A DNA stretch of 39,089 bases from Bacillota bacterium (GTDB lineage Bacteria > Bacillota > Negativicutes > Sporomusales > CTSoil-080), in NCBI GenBank assembly GCA_017889625.1, contig JAGGAD010000019.1:1-39089 (forward strand), given 5' to 3'. The notes beneath the pieces are model-generated. The model was not told where the DNA came from and ran no database searches. It saw only the letters and a list, made by a program, of their open reading frames with translations. This document shows positions 15,273-23,170 of this stretch, one piece after another; positions within the stretch are counted from its first letter, which is position 1, and each line of letters starts with the position of its first letter. The position numbers and the translations under genes were made by a program.

Positions 15273-15313
15273 ACGAACAAATCCTGCATTGAAAAAATGC
15301 AGGATTTGTTCGT
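15273..15313 (+). terminator. 18-bp perfect hairpin after the AEC gene
   Basis: ACGAACAAATCCTGCATT (15273-15290) and its exact complement (15296-15313) enclose GAAAA. It lies ten bases after the stop codon. There is no T tract, so it may act as an mRNA 3' stabiliser rather than a classic terminator. The last base is also the first base of the next palindrome. Confidence 0.6.
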
Positions 15314-15453
15314 AAGCGAATCATCTTTAGCAGACTAGCCAAGATGGGTAATTCATAACTAAAGCCCAAATTTTGCACTTTATATTGAAAGGTTGTTTCA
15401 ATACCATGCACAATCCACTTGTTACGACCAGTCTGCCAAAGATGATTCGCTTA
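15313..15453. repeat. 141-bp long inverted repeat
   Basis: A 24-base arm (15313-15336, starting TAAGCGAATCATCTTTAGC) matches the complement of 15430-15453 with a single mismatch. Inside, TATTGAAA and TTTCAATA (about 15383-15403), with flanking TGCA segments, make an inner stem, so the whole unit can form a long hairpin or cruciform. No protein is encoded. It could be a palindromic extragenic repeat or a miniature transposable element remnant. No target duplication was seen. Confidence 0.7.
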
Positions 15454-15473
15454 ATTAACAGTCTAAAAGAACA

Positions 15474-15645
15474 ATAAAAACACCCTACCCGAAAAGCGAG
15501 CAGGGGTAATAATTAGGTGTACCCGAGCATCTCTTCTTTTCGTGGTAGAAGGCGAACCAGTTTCCCAGTGCACCCTGTGGATTTAAAAATCCAGGCCAGC
15601 ATACCATAGATAACTCATTAGGTAGGTTGGCTCGAAGAAATGAAA
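15474..15645 (-). ncRNA. candidate structured RNA on the reverse strand
   Basis: This is a gap without any open frame. On the reverse strand a 5-bp CGAGC/GCTCG pairing would close a domain (about 15633 with 15523) that contains a strong hairpin, TGGATTT-AA-AAATCCA, and a CTTCT/AGAAG stem. After it comes a terminator-like structure (ACACC...TACCC...GGGTA-GGTGT) followed by TTTTTATT at about 15480-15474. A possible promoter, TTGCCT-17-TAAGAT, lies near 15697-15669 on the reverse strand. I compared it by eye with 6S, SRP, RNase P, tmRNA and common riboswitch cores and found no match. Tentative. Confidence 0.35.
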
Positions 15646-15823
15646 ATTATTCATAGTTTCACAATTAATATCTTACGATATTTTTTACGTTAAGGCAAGA
15701 TGTTTGCCGATTTACAGTAGTGACATTGTCGTAAGTTAATCGGCAGCTGGTAATAACAAATGCAATATCTTGAGAGAGAGAGTAAGTGAAGCTTTAATCG
15801 TACAAAAAAAATATAAAAACTAG

Positions 15824-15852
15824 TTTACTTTTTAAAAACGTTATGTTAAAAT
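15824..15852 (+). promoter_or_regulatory. candidate promoter of the second tRNA-Leu
   Basis: TTTACT (15824-15829), a 17-nt spacer and TAAAAT (15847-15852). A leader hairpin, CAAGTT/AACTTG, follows at about 15860-15880. Unlike the other two tRNA-Leu promoters in the window, it has no TTATACACA box. Confidence 0.5.
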
Positions 15853-15930
15853 GAACATACAAGTTGCGCTGATGAACTTGTTGTAGTAGATAAGTGAATA
15901 TAGTTTTTAATTCCTTGTTTACGGAAAAAT

Positions 15931-16016
15931 GCCCGGGTGGCGGAATGGCAGACGCGGAAGACTCAAAATCTTTTGTTGGCAACAACGTGGGGGTTCAAGT
16001 CCCTTCCCGGGCACCA
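15931..16016 (+). tRNA. tRNA-Leu (anticodon CAA), copy 2
   Basis: Identical over all 86 bases, including CCA, to the tRNA at 14092-14177. Identity extends just one base upstream and none downstream, so the flanks are unrelated. It is a type II tRNA with CAA anticodon and long variable arm. No terminator follows; the next genes start three bases later, so tRNA and downstream mRNA may be co-transcribed. Confidence 0.97.
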
Positions 16017-16018
16017 AA

Positions 16019-16123
16019 ATGAAGTATAAGGTTCGCAGTTTACTGTGGACCTTTTTTGTTTTCTTGGCTGTGGTAGTTGTTATACTAGCGTTAGTTTATA
16101 AATTAAGGGTGGGGGAAATGTGA
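16019..16123 (+). CDS. possible 34-aa single-pass membrane peptide
   Basis: An ATG three bases after the tRNA CCA opens a 34-codon frame: a basic start MKYKVR, a continuous hydrophobic stretch (LLWTFFVFLAVVVVILALVY) and a basic end. Its TGA overlaps the GTG start of the deacetylase (ATGTGA-type overlap), which suggests translational coupling. No ribosome site is possible apart from tRNA bases, so translation would need to be leaderless-like after tRNA processing, or the frame may be fortuitous. Confidence 0.4.
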   Translation: MKYKVRSLLWTFFVFLAVVVVILALVYKLRVGEM

Positions 16124-16875
16124 AGAAATTTACTAATTGCGGGGTAAAAGTACTTTACATAATTCTTTTGATAATAGTTTTGTATGTTCCTAATGTAGTG
16201 GTAGCAGCAAGTGCCAAATCAATTCCGGTGTTGGTTTATCACCGAGTGGGAGATACTGCTGATGCTCTGACGGTAAAACCGGAAAAGTTACGCGGGGATT
16301 TGATAAATCTTAAAAATAATGGCTATCAAACAATTTCTTTAAAAGTTTTTGAAGAATATATGTCCGGAAAGGATGTTGAACTTCCGGATAAGCCGATATT
16401 GGTTACTTTTGATGATTCGTATCAGGACAACTATGAGAATGCTTTTCCTATATTAAAAGAAAATCAGTGCGTGGCTACTTTTTTTGTTATAACTTGGCTG
16501 GTTGATCGTAATCAAGATCGTTTAACTTCAGCTGAAATAAAAGCAATGGCTGCTGCCGGGATGAGTTTTGGTTCACATACAGTATCGCACACGGTTTTAG
16601 TTGATAAACCTGATTTTTGGGTGCAAAATGAGTTGGCCTATTCAAAACAGTTTTTAGAAGAGTTGCTTGGGACACCGATATGCAGTGTGGCCTATCCTGA
16701 GGGGAAATTTAATGCCAATACTATAAAAATAGCGATTGAGCAAGGATATTCTACTGGGTTTACTGTTGAGCCTGGTAAAAGTACGAGACAAACAGCACCG
16801 TTTAAGGTTTGCCGGATACCGGTATTTTCCTATACTCTAGATGTTGTTAAAGCAATAAATAATGCGCCGGACTAA
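16120..16875 (+). CDS. secreted polysaccharide deacetylase family protein
   Basis: A 251-aa protein with an N-terminal signal or anchor segment (about residues 8-30, VLYIILLIIVLYVPNVVVAA), then a NodB-homology domain. Metal and catalytic motifs are present: TFDDS (D98 catalytic base, D99 metal ligand), SHTVSH with H153 and H157, and AYPEGKFN. SIPVLVYHRVGD at the domain start is typical of the PgaB/carbohydrate esterase 4 subgroup. It probably removes N-acetyl groups from peptidoglycan or an extracellular glycan outside the membrane. The start is GTG with GGGTGGGGG upstream, overlapping the stop of the 34-aa frame. It ends at a terminator. Confidence 0.93.
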   Translation: MKKFTNCGVKVLYIILLIIVLYVPNVVVAASAKSIPVLVYHRVGDTADALTVKPEKLRGDLINLKNNGYQTISLKVFEEYMSGKDVELPDKPILVTFDDSYQDNYENAFPILKENQCVATFFVITWLVDRNQDRLTSAEIKAMAAAGMSFGSHTVSHTVLVDKPDFWVQNELAYSKQFLEELLGTPICSVAYPEGKFNANTIKIAIEQGYSTGFTVEPGKSTRQTAPFKVCRIPVFSYTLDVVKAINNAPD

Positions 16876-16886
16876 TTTGAATATAT

Positions 16887-16924
16887 AAAAAGACTTACAG
16901 TTCAAAAGGGCTGTAAGTCTTTTA
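16887..16924. terminator. bidirectional terminator between deacetylase and methyltransferase
   Basis: AAAAGACTTACAG pairs perfectly with CTGTAAGTCTTTT across a 10-nt loop, with A and T runs at the ends. It separates convergent genes. Confidence 0.9.
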
Positions 16925-16962
16925 GTTTTGTACCGATTTAGATGCCAAAGGCAATGTATGTA

Positions 16963-17520
16963 TTATTTTTTGCAATAAAAAATAAAGGCTGGTGGCAGGT
17001 TCATTGGAACAAATTGAACATTAACTTCGCGAAAATGATTTTTGAGAAGTTTTCTCATTTGTAAAGTGTATTGATAACCAATATAAATGCCGCCAGGCTT
17101 AAGCGAGTTATTTATTGCTTCCATAATATCTTGCCGCAGCGATTTCGGAAAATTTGAGAATGGTAAACCGGATATTATACAATCAGCTTGTGGTAATTGA
17201 TGCTGTTTTAATAACTGGTCAAGTTTTTCCGCTTTGGAACCGTGGAAAAATGTTGGGTAACTTTCTTGCAGTATTTTCCGCATTTCAAAGTCTTTTTCCA
17301 CAAGCAGTACTTTGCAAGAGTCTTTTTTGTACTTGGCGATTACTTCCGTAAAGACGCCACTCCCTGCACCTAGTTCTATGATGGTTTCAACTTCATTCCA
17401 AGCGATATTGGACAATGCTTTATTGATTAAAAAGGACGAGCTAGGCGTGATACTGCCGATTTGTTGAGGATGGAGAATAAATTTGTAAAGAAAAGCAGCC
17501 CTGGATGTTAGCAAATTCAT
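16963..17520 (-). CDS. class I SAM-dependent methyltransferase, phospholipid N-methyltransferase-like
   Basis: A 185-aa cytoplasmic or membrane-associated methyltransferase. SAM motif I is IELGAGSGVFT (residues 48-58), followed by an acidic residue at the end of strand 2 (LLVEKD) and a motif IV region, DCIISGLPFSNFP. The N-terminal HPQQIGSITPSSSFL is characteristic of the COG3963 phospholipid N-methyltransferase/rRNA-adenine methylase-like group. The substrate is therefore likely a lipid amine or a related molecule, but is not proven. AAGGAG stands three bases before the ATG on the reverse strand. It is a single gene facing a terminator shared with the deacetylase. Confidence 0.88.
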   Translation of the reverse strand: MNLLTSRAAFLYKFILHPQQIGSITPSSSFLINKALSNIAWNEVETIIELGAGSGVFTEVIAKYKKDSCKVLLVEKDFEMRKILQESYPTFFHGSKAEKLDQLLKQHQLPQADCIISGLPFSNFPKSLRQDIMEAINNSLKPGGIYIGYQYTLQMRKLLKNHFREVNVQFVPMNLPPAFIFYCKK

Positions 17521-17827
17521 TATCTCCTTGCAGTTAAATTTAAAATAAGACCGACTTATACACTTACTAAGTTAGGTCATAGCATGCTACTCCTTCCTCA
17601 AAAGCTTTTAAGGAATATTAAGATATTAAACATATTCCTGATTTAACTTTGGGTAACTGCCTAAATAATTTTAAATAGGAATTGTAATTATTTATTATGA
17701 AATGTAACTAAAAATATGGGTATTTTTGCATAAATCTGACTTAGTTAAATATTCGCTTTATATAAAAAAAATCCTTTAAAAGTATTAGGATTTTATGCGA
17801 ATATAAAACAATAATGGTAAAATATTC

Positions 17828-17856
17828 TTGACTATTAAGTCATGTCGAGATATGAT
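17828..17856 (+). promoter_or_regulatory. promoter upstream of the chemoreceptor gene
   Basis: TTGACT (17828-17833), a 17-nt spacer and TATGAT (17851-17856) make a good sigma-A promoter about 190 bases before the start codon, giving a long leader. The remainder of 17521-17827 is AT-rich; it holds an AAAATCCT/AGGATTTT hairpin at 17768-17794 and no gene. Confidence 0.6.
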
Positions 17857-17940
17857 GAATTTGGTAAAATTGTTTTATATTGGGTAAATGTAACTATTTG
17901 TGGTAATTAAATAAGGTCGGTTTTGTAGATCAGTAGAGCG

Positions 17941-17999
17941 AATAAGTTTTACTGAACTTATTTTTTGTCCAAGACTTTTTCGGATAGGAAAAGTAGTCT
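17941..17999 (+). promoter_or_regulatory. tandem leader hairpins, possible attenuator, before the chemoreceptor
   Basis: AATAAGTT (17941-17948) pairs with AACTTATT (17955-17962) and is followed directly by a T run, a terminator-like shape inside the presumed leader. A second stem, AGACTTTTTC with GAAAAGTAGTCT (17972-17999), follows. If transcription starts near 17863, this could be a premature terminator controlling the gene. No known riboswitch core was recognised. Confidence 0.4.
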
Positions 18000-18047
18000 G
18001 TTCCAGAATAGTTTAAGTAAGAATTTCAGCAGAGGGAGGTAGTTATA

Positions 18048-20027
18048 ATGCAGTTTAGACTTCGTGTAAAAATTATGTTAGCATTTTTTGTACTTATTGT
18101 GCTTTCGTGCAGTGTATTAGGCTATATTTCTTACCATAAAGCAAGTGTAGCATTAAGAAGTGCTATAGAGGAAAAGCTTCAAAATATGGTTGAAAGTACG
18201 GCTGATAACGTTAACTCCAGTATTGAGGATACTGCGAAAATGCTGGAAATGTCTAGTCATTCTAGTGACTTTATTCTTGCTGCCGCTAGTGGGGATGGTA
18301 ATGTTGCTGGCAGTGTGGCAAAAAAGTTAAAAGCGGCTGATGATGAACTTATTGAAGATGTTTGGGTGGCCAGGGCCGACGGCCAGATTGTGGCTAGCGC
18401 AACCGGCTCGTCAGCTAATGTTAAAGATCTTACTTACTTTAATCAAGCCATGGGTGGCAAGGCGGCGATAAGTGAGGTTATTCTGTCTAAGGTCACTGGT
18501 AAAGCGGTCATTATTATCGTCAAGCCGCTTCTTCTCAATGGTAAGCCTGTTGGGGTTTTAGCGGCAAATATTAACTTTGAAAAATTAGCAAAGTCGGTTG
18601 CTGAGTTAAAAGCAGGGGATGAGGGGTATGGTTATATGCTGGATAAGCAAGGCCTTACCGTTTATCACCCGGATAAATCGAAAATTCTCAAAGAAAATAT
18701 TTCGGAGAGTAAAGATGAACAGCTAGCGGCGCTTGGTAAAGCAATGTTATCAGGCAGCGCCGGTAGAATGGTCTATAGTTATAATGGATCTGAGAAACTT
18801 GTAGCATATGCGCCAGCGGGCAATTTTATTGTTGCTTTGAGTGATCCTGTTGATGAATATATGGCTCCGGCAAAAAGTATTTTAGCTGACAGTATGATTA
18901 TTGAATTCTTAGCGATTATAATCGCGTTGGGGATAGCGTATTTTGTTTCTGGAATGATTGTAAAACCTATCGAGCGGTTAAGAGACTTGATGATGGCGGC
19001 AGGAAATGGCGATCTTACGGTAGTTAGTGCTTATCAGGCCAACGATGAAATTGGTGATCTTAGCCAGTCGTTTGATACGATGATTACAAGTCAGAGAAAT
19101 ATTGTTCGCGAAGTGCGCGCTGGCAGCGCTGGGTTGGCCAATGCGGCTGATGAAATGGCTTCATCGTCTCAAGAGGTTACAGCCGCAAGCGAGGAAGTTG
19201 CTGGCAGAATGCAAGTTCTTGCAAATGAGGCGGAAAATGGACAGTCGGCCATGAGCCAGGCAAAGGAACTGCTTGAGCATACGGTAAATCTTATTGAAGG
19301 AGCAAAATCTAAGGCGGAGTTGGCTACTACCGGGTCTAGAGCTACTTATTTGGCGGCTCAGGATGGGCGTACGAAGGTGAATGATGCAGTAAATAGTATG
19401 GTTGATATAAAGACGCAAACTGAAACTGCTAGTAGTATAATTACTGAGCTTAGTGAGTATTCGCAGCAGATAAGTAAGATTATTGACACGATAACAGCAA
19501 TTGCCGATCAAACTAATCTTTTGGCGCTTAATGCGGCTATTGAGGCTGCCAGAGCTGGTGAACAAGGCCGCGGGTTTGCCGTTGTGGCAGAAGAAGTTCG
19601 TAAGCTTGCGGAAGAATCGAATGTAGGCGCAAAAGAAATTATGGCTTTAGTCGTTAAGGTTACTGATAAAACCGCTCAAGCTGTGGAGGAAATGTCCCAT
19701 AGTATCACTAAAGTGGAAACTGGAGTGGTTACTGTGGGTGAAGCGGGCGAAGCCCTTGATAGGATATTAGGGGCAGTGCAGGATACGGTTGCAGAAATTC
19801 AAGGTATAAGTAAGGTTATTACTGAAGAAGTTATTGATGCAACGAAGATTACTGAGTGTATTGACAGCGTGGCCGGTATTATAAAAACTGTCGCGAATCA
19901 TGCTGATGAAGTATTGGCTGGAAGCCAACAACAAGCTTCAGCCATGCAGTCGATAGCGGCATCGTCAGAAGAAACCAGTGCGTCGGCGGCTAGTCTCAAA
20001 AATATGGTTGAAACCTTTAAAGTATGA
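18048..20027 (+). CDS. methyl-accepting chemotaxis protein with extracellular Cache domain
   Basis: A 659-aa chemoreceptor of the cytoplasmic membrane. TM1 is about residues 8-29, and a periplasmic/extracellular dCache-type sensor spans about 35-280 (DLTYFNQAMGGKAAISEV, VGVLAANINFEKLA, GYGYMLDKQGLTVYHPD). TM2 is about 282-304, then HAMP (IVKPIERLRDLM...GDLTV) and the signalling hairpin near 485-520 (DQTNLLALNAAIEAARAGEQ, then GRGFAVVAEEVRKLAEES), which contacts CheA/CheW. Cache receptors commonly bind amino acids, organic acids or other small metabolites; the ligand is not deducible. The start has GAGGGAGG upstream. It is monocistronic, with a terminator downstream, and its long leader may carry an attenuator. 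Confidence 0.96.
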   Translation: MQFRLRVKIMLAFFVLIVLSCSVLGYISYHKASVALRSAIEEKLQNMVESTADNVNSSIEDTAKMLEMSSHSSDFILAAASGDGNVAGSVAKKLKAADDELIEDVWVARADGQIVASATGSSANVKDLTYFNQAMGGKAAISEVILSKVTGKAVIIIVKPLLLNGKPVGVLAANINFEKLAKSVAELKAGDEGYGYMLDKQGLTVYHPDKSKILKENISESKDEQLAALGKAMLSGSAGRMVYSYNGSEKLVAYAPAGNFIVALSDPVDEYMAPAKSILADSMIIEFLAIIIALGIAYFVSGMIVKPIERLRDLMMAAGNGDLTVVSAYQANDEIGDLSQSFDTMITSQRNIVREVRAGSAGLANAADEMASSSQEVTAASEEVAGRMQVLANEAENGQSAMSQAKELLEHTVNLIEGAKSKAELATTGSRATYLAAQDGRTKVNDAVNSMVDIKTQTETASSIITELSEYSQQISKIIDTITAIADQTNLLALNAAIEAARAGEQGRGFAVVAEEVRKLAEESNVGAKEIMALVVKVTDKTAQAVEEMSHSITKVETGVVTVGEAGEALDRILGAVQDTVAEIQGISKVITEEVIDATKITECIDSVAGIIKTVANHADEVLAGSQQQASAMQSIAASSEETSASAASLKNMVETFKV

Positions 20028-20048
20028 AAAATTAATTGAACTGAAAAT

Positions 20049-20100
20049 AAAAAACCTTGATTTATAGGTGACGCGATGTCCTGTAAATCAAGGTTTTTTT
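20049..20100 (+). terminator. Rho-independent terminator after the chemoreceptor
   Basis: AAAAACCTTGATTTA pairs with TAAATCAAGGTTTTT, with an inner AGG/CCT extension, followed by T residues. Confidence 0.92.
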
Positions 20101-20221
20101 GTTATTAACTGTAGTGAATTTTGGAATAAGCTGTATTAATGCTTGGCGTATATAATGCGGGTGGGATACGAAAAATAACCAAGAGAAAATAGGTCGATTT
20201 TAATCAGTAGGGGGAGCTTTT

Positions 20222-22771
20222 ATGGAATTGAATGTAGACTCATTTAGGGATGAGTTTGTTACTAAAGCCGCGCAGATACACGGAAAACCGTTATCTGAGA
20301 CTACGGATTGGGAACGTTATCAGGTATTGGCTATTCTTTTGCGAGAGCATATTGGTCAGCAATTGGATGTGGCTAAAAAACAGCAAAAAGGACAAAAAAA
20401 AGTTTATTATTTGTCCATAGAATTTTTGCTGGGCCGAATGTTGGATATGAATCTTATTAATTTGGGGATAAGGGATATAGCTAAAACGGCTCTGGCGGAA
20501 TTGGGCCTTAGTCTTGAACATCTTGAAGAAGTAGAAGAAGATCCGGGTTTAGGTAATGGTGGATTAGGGCGGTTGGCAGCTTGTTATCTGGATTCTATGG
20601 CCGCTGCAGGTCTAGCTGGTAATGGATCAGTTATCCGTTATCGTTACGGATTTTTTGAACAAGATATTGTCAATGGATATCAAACTGAGATTCCTGATGA
20701 CTGGCTGGCCAATGGATTTAATTGGGAGTTCAGACGTCGCGATGAAGCAGTGCAAGTGCGTTTTGGTGGTAATGTGCGCGCTGAAACTAATGGTAAACTA
20801 AGGTACTATCATGAAAATTACGAGTCCGTATTGGCGGTACCGTATGATGTCCCGATTTTGGGGTATCAAAATGGGATAATTAATACGCTTAGGTTGTGGA
20901 GTGCCGAGCCCAGTCCGCGTGAATATACTTGTGGACTAGATGGGCGGGATTGCCGAAAAGTTATAGCTGACAAACAAGCCGTTGAGAGTATTTCTGATGT
21001 TCTTTATCCTGATGATTCTTTTTATGAAGGTCGGGTTTTGCGGCTGAAACAGCAATATTTTTTGGTGTCTGCCAGCTTGCAGAGTATAATTAGCAGTATT
21101 AAGGCCGAAAAAAAATCGCTACGCAATTTAGCGGATTATGTGGCAATTCATATCAACGACACTCATCCGGCCTTGGCTGTTCCGGAATTGATGAGAATAT
21201 TATTGGATGAAGAAGGGTTTGGGTGGGATGAGGCTTGGGATATTACAGTTAATACTTTGTCCTATACGAATCACACGGTATTGCCGGAAGCACTTGAAAA
21301 ATGGCCGGTAGAAATGTTGAGCGGCCTTTTGCCGCGCATCTATATTATTATTAATGAGATAAATGAGCGCTTCTGTAAGGAGCTTTGGCAGCGTTGGCCA
21401 GAAGAATGGCAGTTAATACGGTCAATGGCAATAGTTGCCGATAATAATGTCCATATGGCTCATTTGGCTATTGTCGGCTGTCATAGTGTGAATGGAGTTG
21501 CTAAGATTCATACAGAAATTTTAAAAACCAAGGTAATGAATAGTTTCTATAATTTTTACCCGCTGAAATTTAACAATAAGACTAATGGAGTGACGCATCG
21601 CCGATGGTTGCTGAAAGCTAATCTTGATTTAGCCGGGTTAATCAGTAAAACGATCGGTCCGGAGTGGATACAATACCCGTGTAATTTATTGGAATTATTA
21701 CGACATGATACCGACCGTGGATTTCAACAGCAGTTTAAAGCTATTAAACACCAGCATAAAGAAGTTCTGTGTCGGCGTATACGCCAAGAATGTGGCATTA
21801 AAGTTGATCCTGATTCTATCTTTGATTCGCACATAAAACGTATTCATGGTTATAAGCGTCAGACACTGAATGTATTTCATATTATGTATTTATATAATTG
21901 CTTAAAAAATAATCCTAAGTTAGAAATGTATCCGCGTACCTTTATTTTTGCTGGAAAGGCAGCGCCGGGATATTATCAGGCAAAAAAGACGATTAAGCTT
22001 ATTAATTCCCTGGCTGATGTAATCAATAATGACCGCTCAATTAATGACAAAATAAAAGTGGTTTTTCTGGATAATTACAATGTATCGTTGGCGGAGCTGA
22101 TTATTCCAGCTTCAGATGTTAGCGAACAGATTCCGACTGCCAGCCGTGAAGCTTGCGGTACTGGTAATATGAAATTTATGATGAATGGCGCAATCACGAT
22201 TGGGACATTAGATGGTGCCAATATCGAAATGCTGAATGCTGTAGGCAAAGAAAATATTATTACCTTTGGATTAACTGCGGATGAGGTTTTAAATTATTAT
22301 CAAAATGGCGGGTACTACTCACGGGAAATGTATGAACGTGATCCTCGCTTAAAACAGATTCTTGATCAATTAGTAAATGGCTTTTTCTCCTCGGTAGGCG
22401 CTGATGAATTTAGACCATTATTTGATGCTTTCTTAAATTATAACGATGAATATTTTGTACTCAAAGACTTTGATGCTTATGTTGATGCGCAAAAACAGCT
22501 GGAATCATGTTACAAGAATGAACAAAAATGGCTTAGTATGTGTACTCATAATATTGCTCATTCAGGCAAATTTGCCGGTGATCGGACTTTTGTCGAGTAT
22601 GCTATGGATATCTGGAAGCTAAATCCAGAGCATGTTAAATGCTATTGTGCGACGAATGATGATTTCTCTAATATGCGTGACGGTTGTAAAAACTTGTCTA
22701 ACCGGCGGCCTAAGATACCAAATTTGCCGAAAAGCGCTGCAGGCAAAGAAAATATGTTGGAGTTAAATTAA
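20222..22771 (+). CDS. glgP: glycogen/alpha-glucan phosphorylase
   Basis: An 849-aa PLP-dependent enzyme that releases glucose-1-phosphate from the non-reducing ends of glycogen or maltodextrin using phosphate. The family signature is complete: EACGTGNMKFMMNGAITIG with K651 as the pyridoxal phosphate lysine. Other conserved blocks are YYLSIEFLLGRML, LGNGGLGRLAACYLDS, HINDTHPALAVPELMR, FNNKTNGVTHRRWL and HIKRIHGYKRQ. The length is within the normal range (800-850 aa). The C-terminal 40 residues (KCYCATNDDFSN onward) form a short variable tail. GGGGAG lies upstream of the ATG. It is followed 22 bases later by a CBM25-type protein, so the two are likely one operon for stored-glucan use. A lone -10, TATAAT, lies at 20151-20156. 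Confidence 0.97.
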   Translation: MELNVDSFRDEFVTKAAQIHGKPLSETTDWERYQVLAILLREHIGQQLDVAKKQQKGQKKVYYLSIEFLLGRMLDMNLINLGIRDIAKTALAELGLSLEHLEEVEEDPGLGNGGLGRLAACYLDSMAAAGLAGNGSVIRYRYGFFEQDIVNGYQTEIPDDWLANGFNWEFRRRDEAVQVRFGGNVRAETNGKLRYYHENYESVLAVPYDVPILGYQNGIINTLRLWSAEPSPREYTCGLDGRDCRKVIADKQAVESISDVLYPDDSFYEGRVLRLKQQYFLVSASLQSIISSIKAEKKSLRNLADYVAIHINDTHPALAVPELMRILLDEEGFGWDEAWDITVNTLSYTNHTVLPEALEKWPVEMLSGLLPRIYIIINEINERFCKELWQRWPEEWQLIRSMAIVADNNVHMAHLAIVGCHSVNGVAKIHTEILKTKVMNSFYNFYPLKFNNKTNGVTHRRWLLKANLDLAGLISKTIGPEWIQYPCNLLELLRHDTDRGFQQQFKAIKHQHKEVLCRRIRQECGIKVDPDSIFDSHIKRIHGYKRQTLNVFHIMYLYNCLKNNPKLEMYPRTFIFAGKAAPGYYQAKKTIKLINSLADVINNDRSINDKIKVVFLDNYNVSLAELIIPASDVSEQIPTASREACGTGNMKFMMNGAITIGTLDGANIEMLNAVGKENIITFGLTADEVLNYYQNGGYYSREMYERDPRLKQILDQLVNGFFSSVGADEFRPLFDAFLNYNDEYFVLKDFDAYVDAQKQLESCYKNEQKWLSMCTHNIAHSGKFAGDRTFVEYAMDIWKLNPEHVKCYCATNDDFSNMRDGCKNLSNRRPKIPNLPKSAAGKENMLELN

Positions 22772-22793
22772 CGTTTCTGGGGAGGAAAAACTA

Positions 22794-23117
22794 ATGGTGG
22801 AAATCAGCAAACGACCAAGTTCGAAATATCGGAATAAAGGCATTGCTGTTAGTCCGGCTGTACCAGCTAAAGGTGAAACTGCAAAAGTGGTCTATAATGG
22901 GTTGCTGGTAAAAAACGGGGCTGACAAAATGTATGTACACGTTGGTTTTGGCTGCGATTGGCAAAAGGCTATGGAATATAAGATGGTTAAAACTTCCGCG
23001 GGCTTTGAAACAGGTATTCCGGTGACTATCGCTGATAATATGAATATGTGCTTTAAAGATAGTGCGGGAAATTGGGATAATAATTCTGGGAAAAATTACA
23101 CTATTGATACTATATAA
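22794..23117 (+). CDS. CBM25-type carbohydrate-binding protein (starch/glycogen-binding module)
   Basis: A 107-aa soluble protein with no signal peptide, consisting essentially of one beta-sandwich module. GETAKVVYNGLLVKNGADKMYVHVGFG, then DWQKAMEYKMVKTSAGFETGIPV, then NMNMCFKDSAGNWDNNSGKNY follows the CBM25 pattern. The late W in NWDNNSGKNY and aromatic Y/W positions would stack on alpha-glucan. It is cytoplasmic, as glgP is, so it probably docks on intracellular glycogen rather than external starch. GGGGAGG stands eight bases before the ATG. No catalytic domain is attached, which is unusual for a CBM; a role as a glycogen-associated accessory to GlgP is inferred from operon position. A terminator follows immediately. 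Confidence 0.85.
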   Translation: MVEISKRPSSKYRNKGIAVSPAVPAKGETAKVVYNGLLVKNGADKMYVHVGFGCDWQKAMEYKMVKTSAGFETGIPVTIADNMNMCFKDSAGNWDNNSGKNYTIDTI

Positions 23118-23157
23118 GAAAAGGGTTGCGCTTATATTTTACAGCGCAGCCCTTTTC
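23118..23157 (+). terminator. hairpin terminator after the CBM25-type gene
   Basis: GAAAAGGGTTGCGCT (23118-23132) pairs with AGCGCAGCCCTTTTC (23143-23157), with one G-T pair, directly after the stop codon. The T run lies within the stem arm (TTTTC). Confidence 0.8.
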
Positions 23158-23170
23158 GTAAAATGAGAAA

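Noticed and set aside
15929-16018. Reading frame through the second tRNA-Leu
   Set aside because: It translates tRNA sequence; only the part after the CCA could be a real peptide.
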